Positions 46,701 through 58,589 of a stretch of DNA of 64,000 bases are shown piece after piece. The notes under the pieces were generated by a model. That model had not been told where the DNA came from and did no database searches. It saw only the letters and a list, made by a program, of their open reading frames with translations. The translations under genes and the position numbers were made by a program. This DNA comes from Pleodorina starrii (lineage: Eukaryota > Chlorophyta > Chlorophyceae > Chlamydomonadales > Volvocaceae), in assembly GCA_030267565.1 (NCBI GenBank), contig BRXU01000015.1, positions 2,727,001 to 2,791,000 of the forward strand, given 5' to 3'. Position 1 is the stretch's first letter. Each line of letters opens with the position of its first letter.

Positions 46701-49700
46701 CAGCAGCGACCCGCTCAGACTCCGCCGTCCAAGCCTTCGGGTGCGTCGCCGCTCACCGGTACCACAAACTGCACGGCGGTGCGCCCTCCGGTCATACGAT
46801 ATCTGGGTGCGCTGGTTTTGACAGCGCTGGTGTTTTGGCACAGCCCTGGTGTTTTGGGCACAGCGCTCGGCAAAGCATACCGTATCACGTTGGATGACTA
46901 GGTAGGGAGGCCTGCAGCTCACTGTAATTACTACTGCTACTACCGTACTGCTGCCGTACTAGGGGCCCGCTCCGTTTGTGCCTGAGACGGTGTGCGTATG
47001 TCCGTGTGTCCGTGTGACTGTGTGTCTGTGCCTGCAACCCCACGCCGCTGCGTTTGCGCTTTCCCTCCGCGGTGCAGCGCCCTCTGAGCCCGGGTCGGCC
47101 ACGCCAACGGCCACGCCCGCGCCTCGCCCTCGCGGAAGAAACCCCTTCGGTTTCATCCTGAGCCGCTTCGGCCGCGGCGCCGCCCGCCGCAACGACAACC
47201 TCGCTGCGGCGCCCGCCGCCGCCGCAGCAGCCGCAGCGGCGCCGTCGGGCCCAGCCAGCGCCGTGCCATCTCGCGCCGCGTCGGTAACCGGTTTCACCAC
47301 CCCCAGCGGCAGCGCCGAGCAGCCGCCGCCGCCGCCGCAGCAGCAGCAGCAGTCGCCGAAGGGCTTACCGCGGCCGCAGTCGGAGGCGGTTCTGCGGCGG
47401 CAGGAAGGCAACCAAGATGCGCCCCCGGGACCGCCGGAGGACGCCGCCGCCACCGAGGGTGGCGCCACTCCTTGCCCGCCGCGGCAGCAGCTACGAGCGT
47501 CGTCCTCATCGCCACAACTGCAGCAGCTGCAACATCCACCCCCGCAGCAACATCAACAACAGCAACAACAACCAGCGCTGCCACAGGAGCTTCCAGGCGG
47601 CGATGACGAGGAGGGATCAGGAGGCGGGTCGAAGCCCCTACGTAGCGGTGCCGGCGACGCGTCGCTGCCGGCGAGCCAGGCCGCGTGGGACCTTTTCGCC
47701 GCCAGCAGGCCCTTCTCCCCCCAGGGCCAAAGCGCTGGCGCCGACGCCGCGCCGCCGCGCGCTGCGGCAGCGGCCGCCGCTCCCGCCGCGCCGCCGCAGG
47801 CGATGGGCGCTGGCGCAGCTCTCCCCGACGGCGCTGGCGGGCGGGCGCAAGGTGCAGCTGGGGGCCCCGGCGGGGCGGCTGACGGCGGCGGCGCCGCACC
47901 GATGGAAGCGGTGGAGGAAGCGGAAGCCGGCTCCGGGGCTGGAGTACTCTCCGCGGTTGGTGCGCGGAAGGCGCCGCGGGATGAGGTCGCTGCGGCCTCG
48001 CAGCCGCCAACGGCAGCGCCGGCAGCGGATTCAGCAGCAGCAACGGGCCCCGTAGACAGGCTGCGACAGCAGCACCACCACCAGCAGCAGCAGTCGGTGG
48101 TAGGAGCAGCTGTGGGCCCGGGCTGCGGCCAGACGGACGTGACGCCTGCGGCAGCGCAAGCGGCCGCAGACGGCGTCCTGGCCGGTCAGGAAGGCAGCGC
48201 AAGCGCCGCGTCGCCGCCGCCATCTCCGCAAGGGCCGCATGTCAGCGGCGCTTCTGGCGCTGTCCCTGTCGCTTACGGCCGGGCGCCCAGCAGTCCCAGC
48301 CACGGCCCCGGCCGGACCGGGCGCAGTTGCGCTGACTGGGACCAGATGGGAGCCTGTGCGGCGGCAGCCGCAGCGGCCGGCGGAGCCGGCGCCGACCGCG
48401 TCCTAGCCGCGGACGCCGCCGCTGCGTTCGCCACAGGACAGCTGCTGTCCGGCGTAGAGGTGGCTGTTGCAGCGTCCACGGCGACACCAGCCACGGCCTT
48501 GGCGGCGCCGGAAGCCCGGCCGTCAAATGTCGGGCGGGCGCTACGGACGGCGGATATGGCGTGGCAGGCCTCGCAGCCGGCGGAGGCGGAGGCGGCAGCC
48601 GGGTTGTCTGTGGCAACAGCAGCAGCAGCAGCGTCCGTCGCAGGGGAGGTTGAGCGCAGATTGGCGGCGGCGGCGGCGGCTCCTGCGGCGCCGCCGACCC
48701 ATGGGTCAAATTACACAACTCACAACGAAGTGGCCGAAGCGACGCACGGGCCGACCCAGGGGTCGGTGCCGACTCATGGCATGGAACTTGACCCGCTGAC
48801 GACGACCGGCCCGGCCCCTTCCGAGCCTCCGACGCTCGAGGCGTTCGGCAGCGCTGTCGTGATCGGCGGCGGCTTCTCGCCGTGCGAGGAGGGAAGCCCT
48901 GAAGGCACCGGCAGCAGCGTCCTGGCTGCGCCGCCGCCGCCGCTGGCACCCGTCACAGCGGCGGCGGAGGCGGAGGCGACGATGGGCCACGCCGGCCCGG
49001 GTTGTCGCGGGCTGCTCGCGCAGCAGTCCTCCAGGCACGGCGGCAGCATGCCGGACCTTTTCCAGGCGGCGCACAGGATGGGTTTCGGAGCGTCGGGAAG
49101 CGCGGAGGGCGACTCGGCGGCGGCGGCAGCCGCCGCCGCCGCCGCCGCCGACCAAGGCCGCAGGTCACTGGACCACTGGATCTCCGGCTCCAGCGCTATA
49201 GAGGCGAACCCTCTGAACCCACAGCCGGCCCCATCGCAGTCACAGGATAAGGTCCGCCACGACCACCACCTGTCGCTTCCGGGGACCTTGCAGACGGCGC
49301 CGCCGCCGCCGGCTGCGGCAGCTGCGGCGGCCGCGCTTCTCGCCGGCGGCGGCGGCGGTGGGCCGGCGGCGGAGGGCATGTCCCGCACTTTGAGCAAACA
49401 GGACTTGCGGCGGCTGCAGCGCGAAGAGCAGGAGCGGGTGAAGCAGGTGCGCGTGGAAAGAGACAACACAACAATCCCGTCCCACCCCTCGGTACTGTGT
49501 CTGCTCTGTTTGGTGACCCAGCGAAGGGGATACGGCATGCTGGTGTCTGGTTGGCGGCCAGCGTTTCCGGGATTTGCCTGCACGGCTTGGTTTGGTTTGG
49601 ACGCGCGCTGTGCCGCGCTGCCGCCGCTGGACCCGGGTGGGGACAAAGAGGGCGTTCGGGTCGCCAAGGGCGCTGCTGCGTGTTGAAGGTTTGGCGTATT

Positions 49701-52700
49701 GGGCCAGATGGACAGAGCTACCGGGGGGTGTGAGGGGGGAGAAGAAGAAGGGTCTCTTGGTGAGGGGAGCGGAGCGGAGTGCGTTGGGGACAGCGAGGGG
49801 GAGCGTGGAGGATGAGGGGCTTTGACTGACGGTGTGGGGGTACAGAAAACAGGTGGGGGTTAAGGAAGAAGGAGGACTGCAGCCAGGGGGGTGACCGAGA
49901 GGCGATCCCTGTCGAGAGCCGACACAGCGTTGGGCCGCCAGCTGGGGATGTGCCGGGGAGCGAGGGGAGCCCGGTGGCCCCACGGAAGTCGGGTTAATCG
50001 ACGAGTACCCCCTCAACACCCCTCGCAGCGAACCAGATGAGTCTCCCCTGACCCCTGTCCCTGCCCCTTTCCTCCTGCCCTTGAACCCTGTCTTTTGCCC
50101 TTGACCCCTGTCTCCTGACCCCTGGGGTTGGCTTTCCCCAGGAGCAGCAGCGGGCCAAGGCCGCCGCGCGCGCCGCGGAGGAGGCCCGCCGGGCGCAGGA
50201 GCGGGCGGCCCGCGACCGCGCGCGCGCGGAGGCGCAGCAGCGCCGACAGGAGGAGGAGGCGCGGGCGCGACAGGTCCGGTACCGGTCGTGGGAGGGGTAC
50301 CGCTCGTGCCGTGCCCATACCGTGCTGGCAGACGCCGCTTGCCGTATTCCATATTCCGCCTGTTGCCGTAGCTGGCTGGCGCCCTGCTGCAGTGCGCTTC
50401 CGCTTCCGCCGCCCCCCAAGCCGCATCCCACTCCCACGTCGCCGCCGTCCCTTCGCTGCAGTGTGCTTCTCCACACTACTCCCGCCCTCTTCCCCTTCAC
50501 ATGGGCCTCTCCCGGCCCAACCCCGGCCTAACCTCCCCTTCCAAACCCCAGATCGTCACTCTATACCCCCCCCCCTCGTCGCCGGGGTCCCTTGGCCAAC
50601 GTGGCCTCGATTCCTTCACTGCGCCGCATACTGTTCAACCCCTCCCCTACGTCTACTTCATCTCTCTGAAATTTCCGGTATTCCTAGTTTGCTTCCTGGT
50701 CTTCCTTGTTTGTTCCAGCCTGTCAGCTCGTGTCAGCGCGCTTGGACTGCTTTTCTGTGCCCCTCCGCCCTCCTCCGTCAGGCCAAGGAACGCGCACGCG
50801 CGCTGAAGCAGCAGCAGGGCGGCTCCTCCAGATCGCTGCAAGACCTGACCGCCGCAGCCGCAGCCGCAGCGGCCGCGCCAGCCACTGGCGCAGCGTCCAC
50901 GCCGCGCGACGGCCCGGGGGCTGCGACATCGGCAGCGGCCGACTCGCCCGCTGCGGCCGCCAGTCCCTCACCCAGCCGGGAGGCGAGGGCTGCGGCGGTC
51001 GAGGGTGAGGGTGACAGCGCCGGCGACCGGCCTTCCGGCCGCGGCCAGCCGCCATCTGAGCCCTCAGAGCCGTCGTCAGTCCCGCTGCCGGCGCCGTCTG
51101 CACCGCCGTGCGGTGCGTGCGGTGTGAGATGGGCCACGAATGGGCCACGAACGGGCCCCGACCTGCTTACCGTACCTTGCGTGTCTTAAGCTGCGCAGAT
51201 GATTCCGCGCCATGACCTGCAGTGCCCCTAAGGACACGGAGGAGAAGAAGCAACGAACGCCCCCTGCAGCACCGTCCGACTCCCTACCTCGTACCCCGCT
51301 CCACACAAACCCGACCCCGGCCTTGCCACCATTCCTTTGCTGGGGTTCACATTTTCCTACGCCCCGACACCGACCCCCACTCCCCAAACCAAACCAAACC
51401 CGTTCCCTAACGCCGTCTCGGTCTTCTCTGCGATATCTTCTTTCTTACCCGCCCCCCACCCGCGGGTTACCGTTCACGGGCCCCGGTCTATACGTGGATA
51501 CCGTAACCCCAAACCAACCCAAACCAACCCCAGGCGCGCTGGTGGAGGCACTCCACGGTCTCAACATGGTGCTGGTGCGGGTGGCCTTTGAGCTGCTGCG
51601 GAGGCGCGGCTTCAGCGCCTGGCTGCAGCGCCTCATTCAGGCCAAGCTGGACCGCGCCAGGTGGCCGCGCTTCCTGGACCGACTGACCCTGCGGAGGTTC
51701 GATCTGGGCTGCACGGCGCCGCAGCTGCGAGGCGTGCGGGCGGTGGCAGGTGCGGCCGGGCGGGTGGGCGGGTGGATGTGGTACTGGGCGCGGCGCGGGG
51801 GGCGGCGCTGGGTGATGGTGTGTGTGGTGGTAGTGGTGGGGATTGGGTGTGTGGGGGTGCTTGGGTGGGTGGTGTGTGGGTGTGTCATTGGGTGGGTGGA
51901 GGTTATTGAAGGGGGACCGCCCGGAGGTAAGCGAACAGTGGTGACGGTGGTGGTGGTGGTGGTGCTGTGGTGGTGGTGGACTGGTGGTGTGGAGGCCGGG
52001 GTGGGGACGTTCGGGAGGGTAGGCTCGGGCTGGGGTCGGTCTTGGAGATTCTCGTCACGGGGGGGGGGGGTGCGGGCGTCCGCACGCCTCGCTGGGCGTC
52101 CCGGGGCGGAAAGGCTGCGCGGCTCGGCACCTGGCAAGCACCACGAGCCGAGCCGCGCAGCCTCTTCCGCCGACCACCACAACCACCACCCATTGCCTGT
52201 GCCTGTCTGGCTGTGGCTGTGGCTGCAGGTCCCAACAACTCGGCCCCGGGCGGCTGCACCTGGCCCCAGCTGGCACTCGACGTGAGTAGGTGGACGTGAG
52301 TAGGTGGACGTGAGTAGGTGGACGTGGGTGGGTGGACGTGGGTGGGTGGACGGATAAAACGACGAACGATCAGCGCGGGGTTGTTGCTGTGTTTGCCAGG
52401 AGTGCGCAAGGTTGTTGCCGGCAGCAACGGACAGCTCGCTTCATGTGCGTGCGTGGGAGGCAAAGCAGGGGGTGCTTGCCGTCCCATGGGTCGGTCCCCT
52501 GGCGCCCGGCGGCCCATCCGGGGTCCATCCGGGGTACCGTAACAACCTGTAGAGGCCCATCCGTCCCTGCCCCCTCCCCCTCCCCTCTCGGCCTATACGT
52601 GGATAAACCCGCCGCAGGTGGTCTGGGTGGGCAACGCCACAGCGACCGTCTCCACCAAGATTTACTTCGATCGGCCAACGGCAGCAGCAGGAGCGGCGGC

Positions 52701-55700
52701 AGCAGCAGCAGCAGCAGCAGCAGGAGCACCGACAGCAGCAGCGGCAGCGGCGGCAGTGCCAGCCACTGGCCAGGTTGAGCAATCAGCGAGCGGGTAAGCG
52801 AGGAGGACGAGGAGGAGGAGGAGGAACTAGGGCGCCTGTACGCCGCGCGGGGAAGCGCCACAGTTGGCTCGGATCATCCGACATGGCTGCTGGCCTGACC
52901 TCACCTCACCTCACCTCACCTCACCTCACCTCACCTGACCTGACCTGACCTGACCTGACCTGACCTGACCTGGCGGAGAACCGCCCCCCCTCCCACTTGC
53001 TGCTTTTGAACGTGCGCCTGGCCAGTAACCATCGCAGCATGCCCGGCAACTTGAGCCACCGCGAGGTGCCGCTCTGTCTCATGCATCATGTCCCTCGCGT
53101 AGACACACACACACAGTCACACACACCCCTGCCCCCGCATCTCTTCACCGTCTTACCCGACCCGCGGCCTCAGGTCCGCCCCGGGTCCCTCCCCCGGCGG
53201 CCAACCGTCGGCCGCCGCGGCGGCGTCTCCCCGCAGCGCCTCTGCAGCGGCCGCGGATGCGGACGCGGCAGGGACCCGCCAGCAGACACTGGCGGCGGCG
53301 GCGGCGGTGGCGACGGCCCCAAAGCCCGAGGCCGGGGCGGCGATGCCGGCGGTGGCTACAGCGGAGGGACCTCAGGCCACGTGCACCGGCGCGGCACCCG
53401 GCACCGAGGCTGCTGCGCCTCCCCCTGTCAGAGTCATGTCCGCGGACGCGTCCAGCGCCGCAGCCCCAGCGGCGTCACCACCCCCGGCTGGCGGCAGCTT
53501 GGCGAGTGCGCGGCCGGACGACGACCTCGGTGCAGCAGGCTCCGGAACCAAACCTCCTGCCGTGTCAGATGACAGCGGCCAGGCGGCCGACGGAGCGGCC
53601 GCGGCCACGGCCGCCGCGGCAGCGGCGATCCCCACGGCGCCAGCCGTGGCGGCAGCCGGCGCCGGCGCCGGCGGTGCTGGGCGCGCCTCGAGGGACGGTG
53701 GTGACCCGGTGGGCTCGGCGGAGGGCGGCGGCGGAGCCGCCGCCGCCGCCGCCGCTGGCGGCGGCGGCGGCGGCGGCCGCAGCGGCGGCGGTTTCTGGAG
53801 CACCTTCTTTTCGGTGCCTGTGTTTTCTGTGTTTCGTAGGGCGGGTCAGGCGCTGGCGTCAAACATCGCTGGCTCGCTCAGCGGCACGCCGGTGGAGGTG
53901 CACCTGACGGCCAGCCGCTTCGAGGGCACGCTGCTGCTGTGGCTGGCGCCGCCGCCCAGCGACAGGTGAGGGAGAGAGAGCGACGGGGCACACGGTGCTG
54001 CCGCCGCCGACCGGCGCCCCAATTAAGGGCTCCCTCCCTTCCCGCTCGGGCCGGGTCCTCTCGCCCGGGGTTGGGGCTACTGCGCCTACTCGCCTCGGTC
54101 GCTTCACTGCTGCGGTGTCCTTCTTTTCTCGCTCACCGCTTTCCGTTTCCCACCTCACCTCATCTCACCACCACCCCGCCTCACCACCCCATCTCATCTC
54201 CCGCAGGCTGTGGCTGAGCTTCGCCGAGCCGCCAAAGATGGAGTTCCGGGTCAAGCCGGTGGCGGGCGGCTTCTCCACCCCGCTGCTAGTGGGCCGACTG
54301 TCCGCCTGGGCTCGAGCCAAGGTCAGCGCCCCTTCTGACAGGGACCTCTGCGTAGCCTCTGCGCAATCAGGCGGCAGAAAAAGGCCCAGGCCGAGGCCGA
54401 GGCCCAAAACGTACCGCAAGAAGCGTTTCGCCCAAGCCCCAGCGGCGGCCCGGCCCGGGCGCCACGGCGCGTCGCCGCCGCCGCCGCCGCGCTGTTACCG
54501 TGCCCCACATACACCACTTAGGGTATTTCATCGCCCAACCAAGACCCTCGGCGAGCCCACCCTCGCGAGCCAGCCCCGGCGAGCCAACCCTCGGCAAACC
54601 CCCCCTTGTCCCGCCCTTGGCCCGCAGGTCACTGCCGGCCTGGCCCGTGCCATGGTGTACCCCGCCTGCGTCGACGTGCGGCTGGGCAAGCTGCTGCTGT
54701 CCATTGACAGTCCCGAGGAAGCGCTGAGAGCCTTCAGGCCGCCACCCACGCCGCCGGCGCCGGCGCCGCCGCCGGCGCCGTCCGTTGCGTCCGCGCCGCC
54801 GGCGAGGCCGCCGCCGCCGCCCGGCGCCGCCGCGTCGGTCCCGTCGGCCCACCTGGCACCGCAGCAGCCGACGACGCAGCCGCCGCCGCCGCAGCAGCAG
54901 CCGCGGCAGCAGCGCCATGCGAGCGCCCCCAACCTTGACGCCAGGTCGGTGCATGGTGCGGTGTGGGCCCCCCCGGGGGGATGTACCGACCCGCGGCATC
55001 CTCGGCATCGTAACGCATGAAACGCAAGCGGTGTTATAACACAGACACATGCGCGCACACACGCGCGCGCGCACACACACGTGTAGCAGAGCCAACAACC
55101 GAGGTCTCCGCCGGTGGGTGCCGAGGTCTCCGTCGCGCTGCTGAACGGCCCCTCCCGCTCCCCCTACGCCCCGCCTTTTGCCCCGGTTGATGTAATCCCC
55201 CCTTCCTCTCCCGTCCGATGCCCCCCAGGTCCGCGGAGGCGCTGGCCCCGGTCCCGTCGGCGCCGCCAGCCGCGCCCTCCCGCCCGTCGGGCCGCCCTCC
55301 CCGGCCGCCGCAACCGCCAACCTCCGCCTCCGCCTCCGCGGGTAACTCCCCCTCGGGGCTGCTGTGGCCAGGCGACGCCGGCGGCCGCGCCGCGGCCTCC
55401 GGAACGCCGCCGCCGACGCCGCCGCTACCGCTGACGCCCAGCGTGCTGGCGCCGCCGCCGTCCTCCGGCGGTGGCTCGGTCTTCACTGCATCGGGCTTTG
55501 CGACGGTGGCGGCGGCGGCTGGCGGTGGTGGTGGTGGTGGTGGTGGTCTGGCGCCCGGCGGCAGCGGCGGTAGCCTGTTGGAACACGCGCTGCATCACGT
55601 CATCCGGGGGACCTCGTCGCTTTGGGGCAGCAGTCCGGGGACCTTGTCACCGCTGGATGGATTGTCTGATGCGGGGGAGGAGGAGGAGGAAGGGGAGGGG

Positions 55701-56028
55701 GAGGAAGGGGAGGGCGAGGGCATGGGAGGCGATGAGGGTTATGATGACGAGGAGGAGGAGGAGGAGGAGCAAGGCTGGGGCTACAACTTCGAGGAGGGAG
55801 GCGGCGGCAGTGCGTACGGAGGGCGTCGCGGGCGCGGCACGGACTACGGCGACGGCGGCGGCGGAGCGTGGGGGGAGGCGGAGGCGGCGATGGCGGCAGT
55901 AACGGGCGGGAGGCTGTCGTACGGTAGCGGCGGCGCCGGCGCGGATTGGACGCCGCCGGCGCAGATGTTTGGTGACGGCTGGGTGGGATGGTTGCCGGCT
56001 TCTGTGGCGGCGCAGCAGCTGGACGCGA

Positions 56029-56066
<38 letters not shown>

Positions 56067-56564
56067 CCGTGGGCGCGTTCCAGTGCCCCTCCGCCGGGTG
56101 GCGGAGGCGGAGGCGATGGCGGAGGGTTGGAGGGAACGCAGCTGCGCCGGCGCACGCGCGAGTCGTGGGCCTCAGCATCTTCGTCGTCCTTGATGAGCCA
56201 GCAGCACCAGCAGCACCTGCAGCAACAACACCTGCAGCAACAGCAGCAGCAGCAGGAGCAGGGTCATCAAGCGACGGGGGGCAGGCGGAGGAGTGGTGGG
56301 CCGCTGCACTGGATTGGGGGCGCGGCCGGGCTCGTGGCGCGCGGCGTGGGCGGCGTGGGTGGCGCTGGAATGCGCGGACTGGGCGCGGTGGGTTCGGCGC
56401 TGGGACAGGCGATGCTGGGGCCCGTCGTGCATGCGGGTGAGAGGGCGGTGGTGCAGCAGCAGCTGCTGCAAGCCGCCAAGGCACCGTCTCCCCCGGATGC
56501 GTCGGCGAGTGGGGCGCAGACGCCCGCGAGCAGGAGCCGGTCGGATTCGGGGAGGCTGGATTAA
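43712..56564 (+). CDS. TEX2/NVJ2-type SMP-domain lipid-transfer protein
   Basis: Eighteen exons close in phase to 2,288 residues: 43712-43723, 43841-43933, 44067-44289, 44624-44829, 44952-45061, 45802-45896, 46162-46277, 46566-46740, 47078-49446, 50142-50273, 50782-51112, 51534-51749, 52229-52281, 52618-52793, 53174-53965, 54207-54321, 54628-54944, 55229-56564. A membrane helix (residues ~17-35, LVMFTAGALFAIAALVVAF) is followed by a PH-like region (~110-285; VWLVPATLW, SPWSKRFPLQLSHPS, EVYLFAES, AKEQWHSALTAAV). A 790-residue Ala/Gln/Pro-rich exon and an Arg/Glu coiled coil follow. The SMP domain (~1,288-1,760) has ALHGLNMVLVRVAFELLRR, QAKLDRARWPRFLDRLTLRRFDLG, TVSTKIYFDR, VEVHLTASRFEGTLLLWLAPPP and LWLSFAEPPKMEFRVKPV. 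Family members transfer lipids at ER contact sites. About 360 residues of low complexity split the SMP domain. The C-terminus is Gly/Gln-rich. Confidence 0.87.
45690..45801. repeat. (TGTC/TGTG)n microsatellite at a 3' splice site
   Basis: Interrupted TGTCTGTGTGCC/TCTG repeats run directly into the CAG acceptor of TEX2-like exon 6. Confidence 0.7.
46070..46138. repeat. (CATC)n microsatellite
   Basis: CCATCCATCCATGCATCCACC-type tetranucleotide array in the intron between TEX2-like exons 6 and 7, preceded by a GGTG/GGGT array at about 45896-45935. Confidence 0.75.
52895..52971. repeat. Two-phase pentanucleotide array (CCTCA)n then (CCTGA)n
   Basis: Roughly eight CCTCA units switch abruptly to about eight CCTGA units, in the intron between TEX2-like exons 14 and 15. 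Confidence 0.85.
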
Positions 56565-56923
56565 ATCGAGGGCTCACTGCCGGCAGCTGCGTCCAGGCTA
56601 GAGTTGTGAGGATTAGGGCGATGGAACTCGCGGTTTTGCGGTGCACATAGTGGCCTTGCAACTCCATGCGCGAGGTGTGGCATATCTATAGGTATATATG
56701 CCCACGATGATGTTGCGATCCTTTTATGCATGAGGCATCAGGGCTTGCCGGTCGATTAGTTATAACCGTTGTTCGGCCTTCGGCGGATTCACTTCCGCCT
56801 CATAACTTGTCGAGAAGCCATCCCACAGACCAAACAATATATGCAGAGTGTTGCCCGATACCTTTTTTACATCACACGAGCTCTCAAACTCACAATTTAC
56901 TGAACTTGCGAAAGGGCGGGAAC
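56565..56923. other. Short intergenic spacer (TEX2-like to ORC6)
   Basis: 359 bp between tandem plus-strand genes. It is AT-richer near 56680-56720 (ATATCTATAGGTATATATG), which could be a TATA-like element for ORC6, about 220 bp before its ATG. Confidence 0.45.
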
Positions 56924-58207
56924 ATGGATATAAAACAGCTGGCCCGCTCGCTGGGCGTCACACAGCAACCTGCTATTAGCAGAGCTACAGAACTTCTTCG
57001 ACTTTTGAAATTAAAGGTGCCCGGCAGCCTCGGACAGGTACGCTGGCCGCCTGGTCCGAAATGTCGACTAGAGAGGCGTTGACAACGACCGCCGCTTCCG
57101 ATATGGTGAATTGTAGGGCGAGATTTGCAGGCCAGCGGTATGCCTGGAGCTAGCGTGCCAAACGTAAGAGTCCTCTGGTTTTGCGGGGCCCCGGGTCACA
57201 GCCGAACCGGGGCCGTGCCATGACCCACTCTTACCCGTGCGCGGCGCTCCTCCTGCTTCCCCCTCCCCCCATCCATACGTGCAGCACGCCTGGGAGCAAG
57301 CTCCCCGTGCGAGATGAGTTTATCCGTTACAGCTGCTCCGCGCCAAAAGTCTACAACGAAATGTTTACGCGGATACAGCGGCTGCTCGACGTCAGGCCAG
57401 CGCTGGAACTCCGCGAACTGGTGACGCTCTTTGGGTGAGGCACCGGTGCGGGACAGAAGCAGCAGCAGCGGCAGCAGCAGGACGGAAGGAGAACGCAACA
57501 ACACGGAAAAACAAGCTGGGCGGGCTTTGCCGTGGTGCTAGGGCGCGCCATGCACGGGCACGGTGGGATGGGCGGGCGGCAGACTTGCACAACTAAGAAC
57601 TAAAATGCCATCCGACAGGTGGTGGTGTGTGTGTAGGGGGGAGACGTCACCACTGCGCAACCCCCTGGATGGGACCCGGTAGAGCAGCCTGCACACGCCG
57701 GTATAAGCGCCTCCACACCCACCTCACCGACCAAGTCATCTCCGGGACTCACGGCCCTCGGCCCTGTTGTGCGCGCTCCTCCATCCGCTCGGCTTCCCGC
57801 CGACCTCCCCCATAACCTCCTCTGTCCCCAGACCTCCTCCCACACCCACTCCTTCGCCCTCTCTCCCCGGCCCACCGCCACACCGCAGCTGCTCGCAGCT
57901 CCACGACAACACCCAGCAGCTTTTGCGCACCTACAAGTCCCGCGTCCTGGACTCACTTTCCGAGTCGGAACGCGCCCGCGCGGACCTCACCCGCCCGGCG
58001 CTGCTGGCCGCGGCCTTTCTGCTGACAGCCAAGAAGGCCCGCGCCAAGGTCGACCGATCGGCGCTGCTGGCAAAGATGGGCCTTACGCGGGCGGAGCTGG
58101 CGACGGCGCTGGAGGACTTTGCCGCGCGCTGCGAGGATAAGCTGGCGCCGCCGGCGTCGTCGGCGGCGGCAGGGTCGCGGAAGCGGGGGAAAGGCGACGA
58201 GGGGTGA
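56924..58207 (+). CDS. ORC6: Origin recognition complex subunit 6
   Basis: Four exons close in phase: 56924-57037, 57117-57163, 57285-57434, 57889-58207, giving 209 residues. The N-terminus MDIKQLARSLGV...RATELLRLLKLK matches the first cyclin-like fold of ORC6. Exon 2 restores GEICRPAVCLELA, the counterpart of the conserved GEICKAVxCLxLA helix. Exon 3 has APKVYNEMFTRIQRLLDV and LELRELVTLFG; exon 4 has LLRTYKSRVLDSL, DLTRPALLAAAFLLTAKKARAKVDRSALL and a basic tail. ORC6 acts with ORC1-5 on nuclear DNA to license replication origins. The protein is shorter than typical plant ORC6, mostly at the C-terminal tail. The exon 2 acceptor (TTGTAG) is less pyrimidine-rich than the others but is required by the conserved motif. 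Confidence 0.93.
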
Positions 58208-58589
58208 GCGGAGCTGAGCGGGGCTGGGTGGGAGGGAGGGAGGGAGGGACAGAGCCCGGGTGTATTTGCCAAGCTGAGGCGGCTTGCGGGTGGCGAGCCC
58301 TGCGCGGGCTTTTTCGCCCATGCGTGCGGCAACACCGATTTGAGAGTCGTGGGAAGGGGTGGGCTCAGGGACTCTGACGGTAGACAGACAGACTCTTTAG
58401 GGTGCGCGACCGGGAGTGGGCTGCTGCCCCCCTTTCTCTCTCTCTCTCTCTCATCTTAGTGCAATGTGCCAGTGCGCGCGCTGTAGCCCTGATGTAGTCA
58501 CACAGCAAACGCAGCAACAACGCAGTCAAGCGCCGCATTACACATCGGCACATGGGCACACCGGCACACCGGCCGTCATCGCGTAAAAG
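58208..58589. other. Intergenic region after ORC6
   Basis: Holds the ORC6 3' UTR, a (GGGA)n run at 58230-58250 and a (TC)n run at 58434-58453. No supported exon. Confidence 0.45.

Noticed and set aside
46978..49686. 902-codon plus-strand frame as an independent gene
   Set aside because: Its start lies in a GT-rich intron and its end runs past a GTGCGC donor at 49447; the middle (47078-49446) is exon 9 of the TEX2-like gene with matching phases on both sides.
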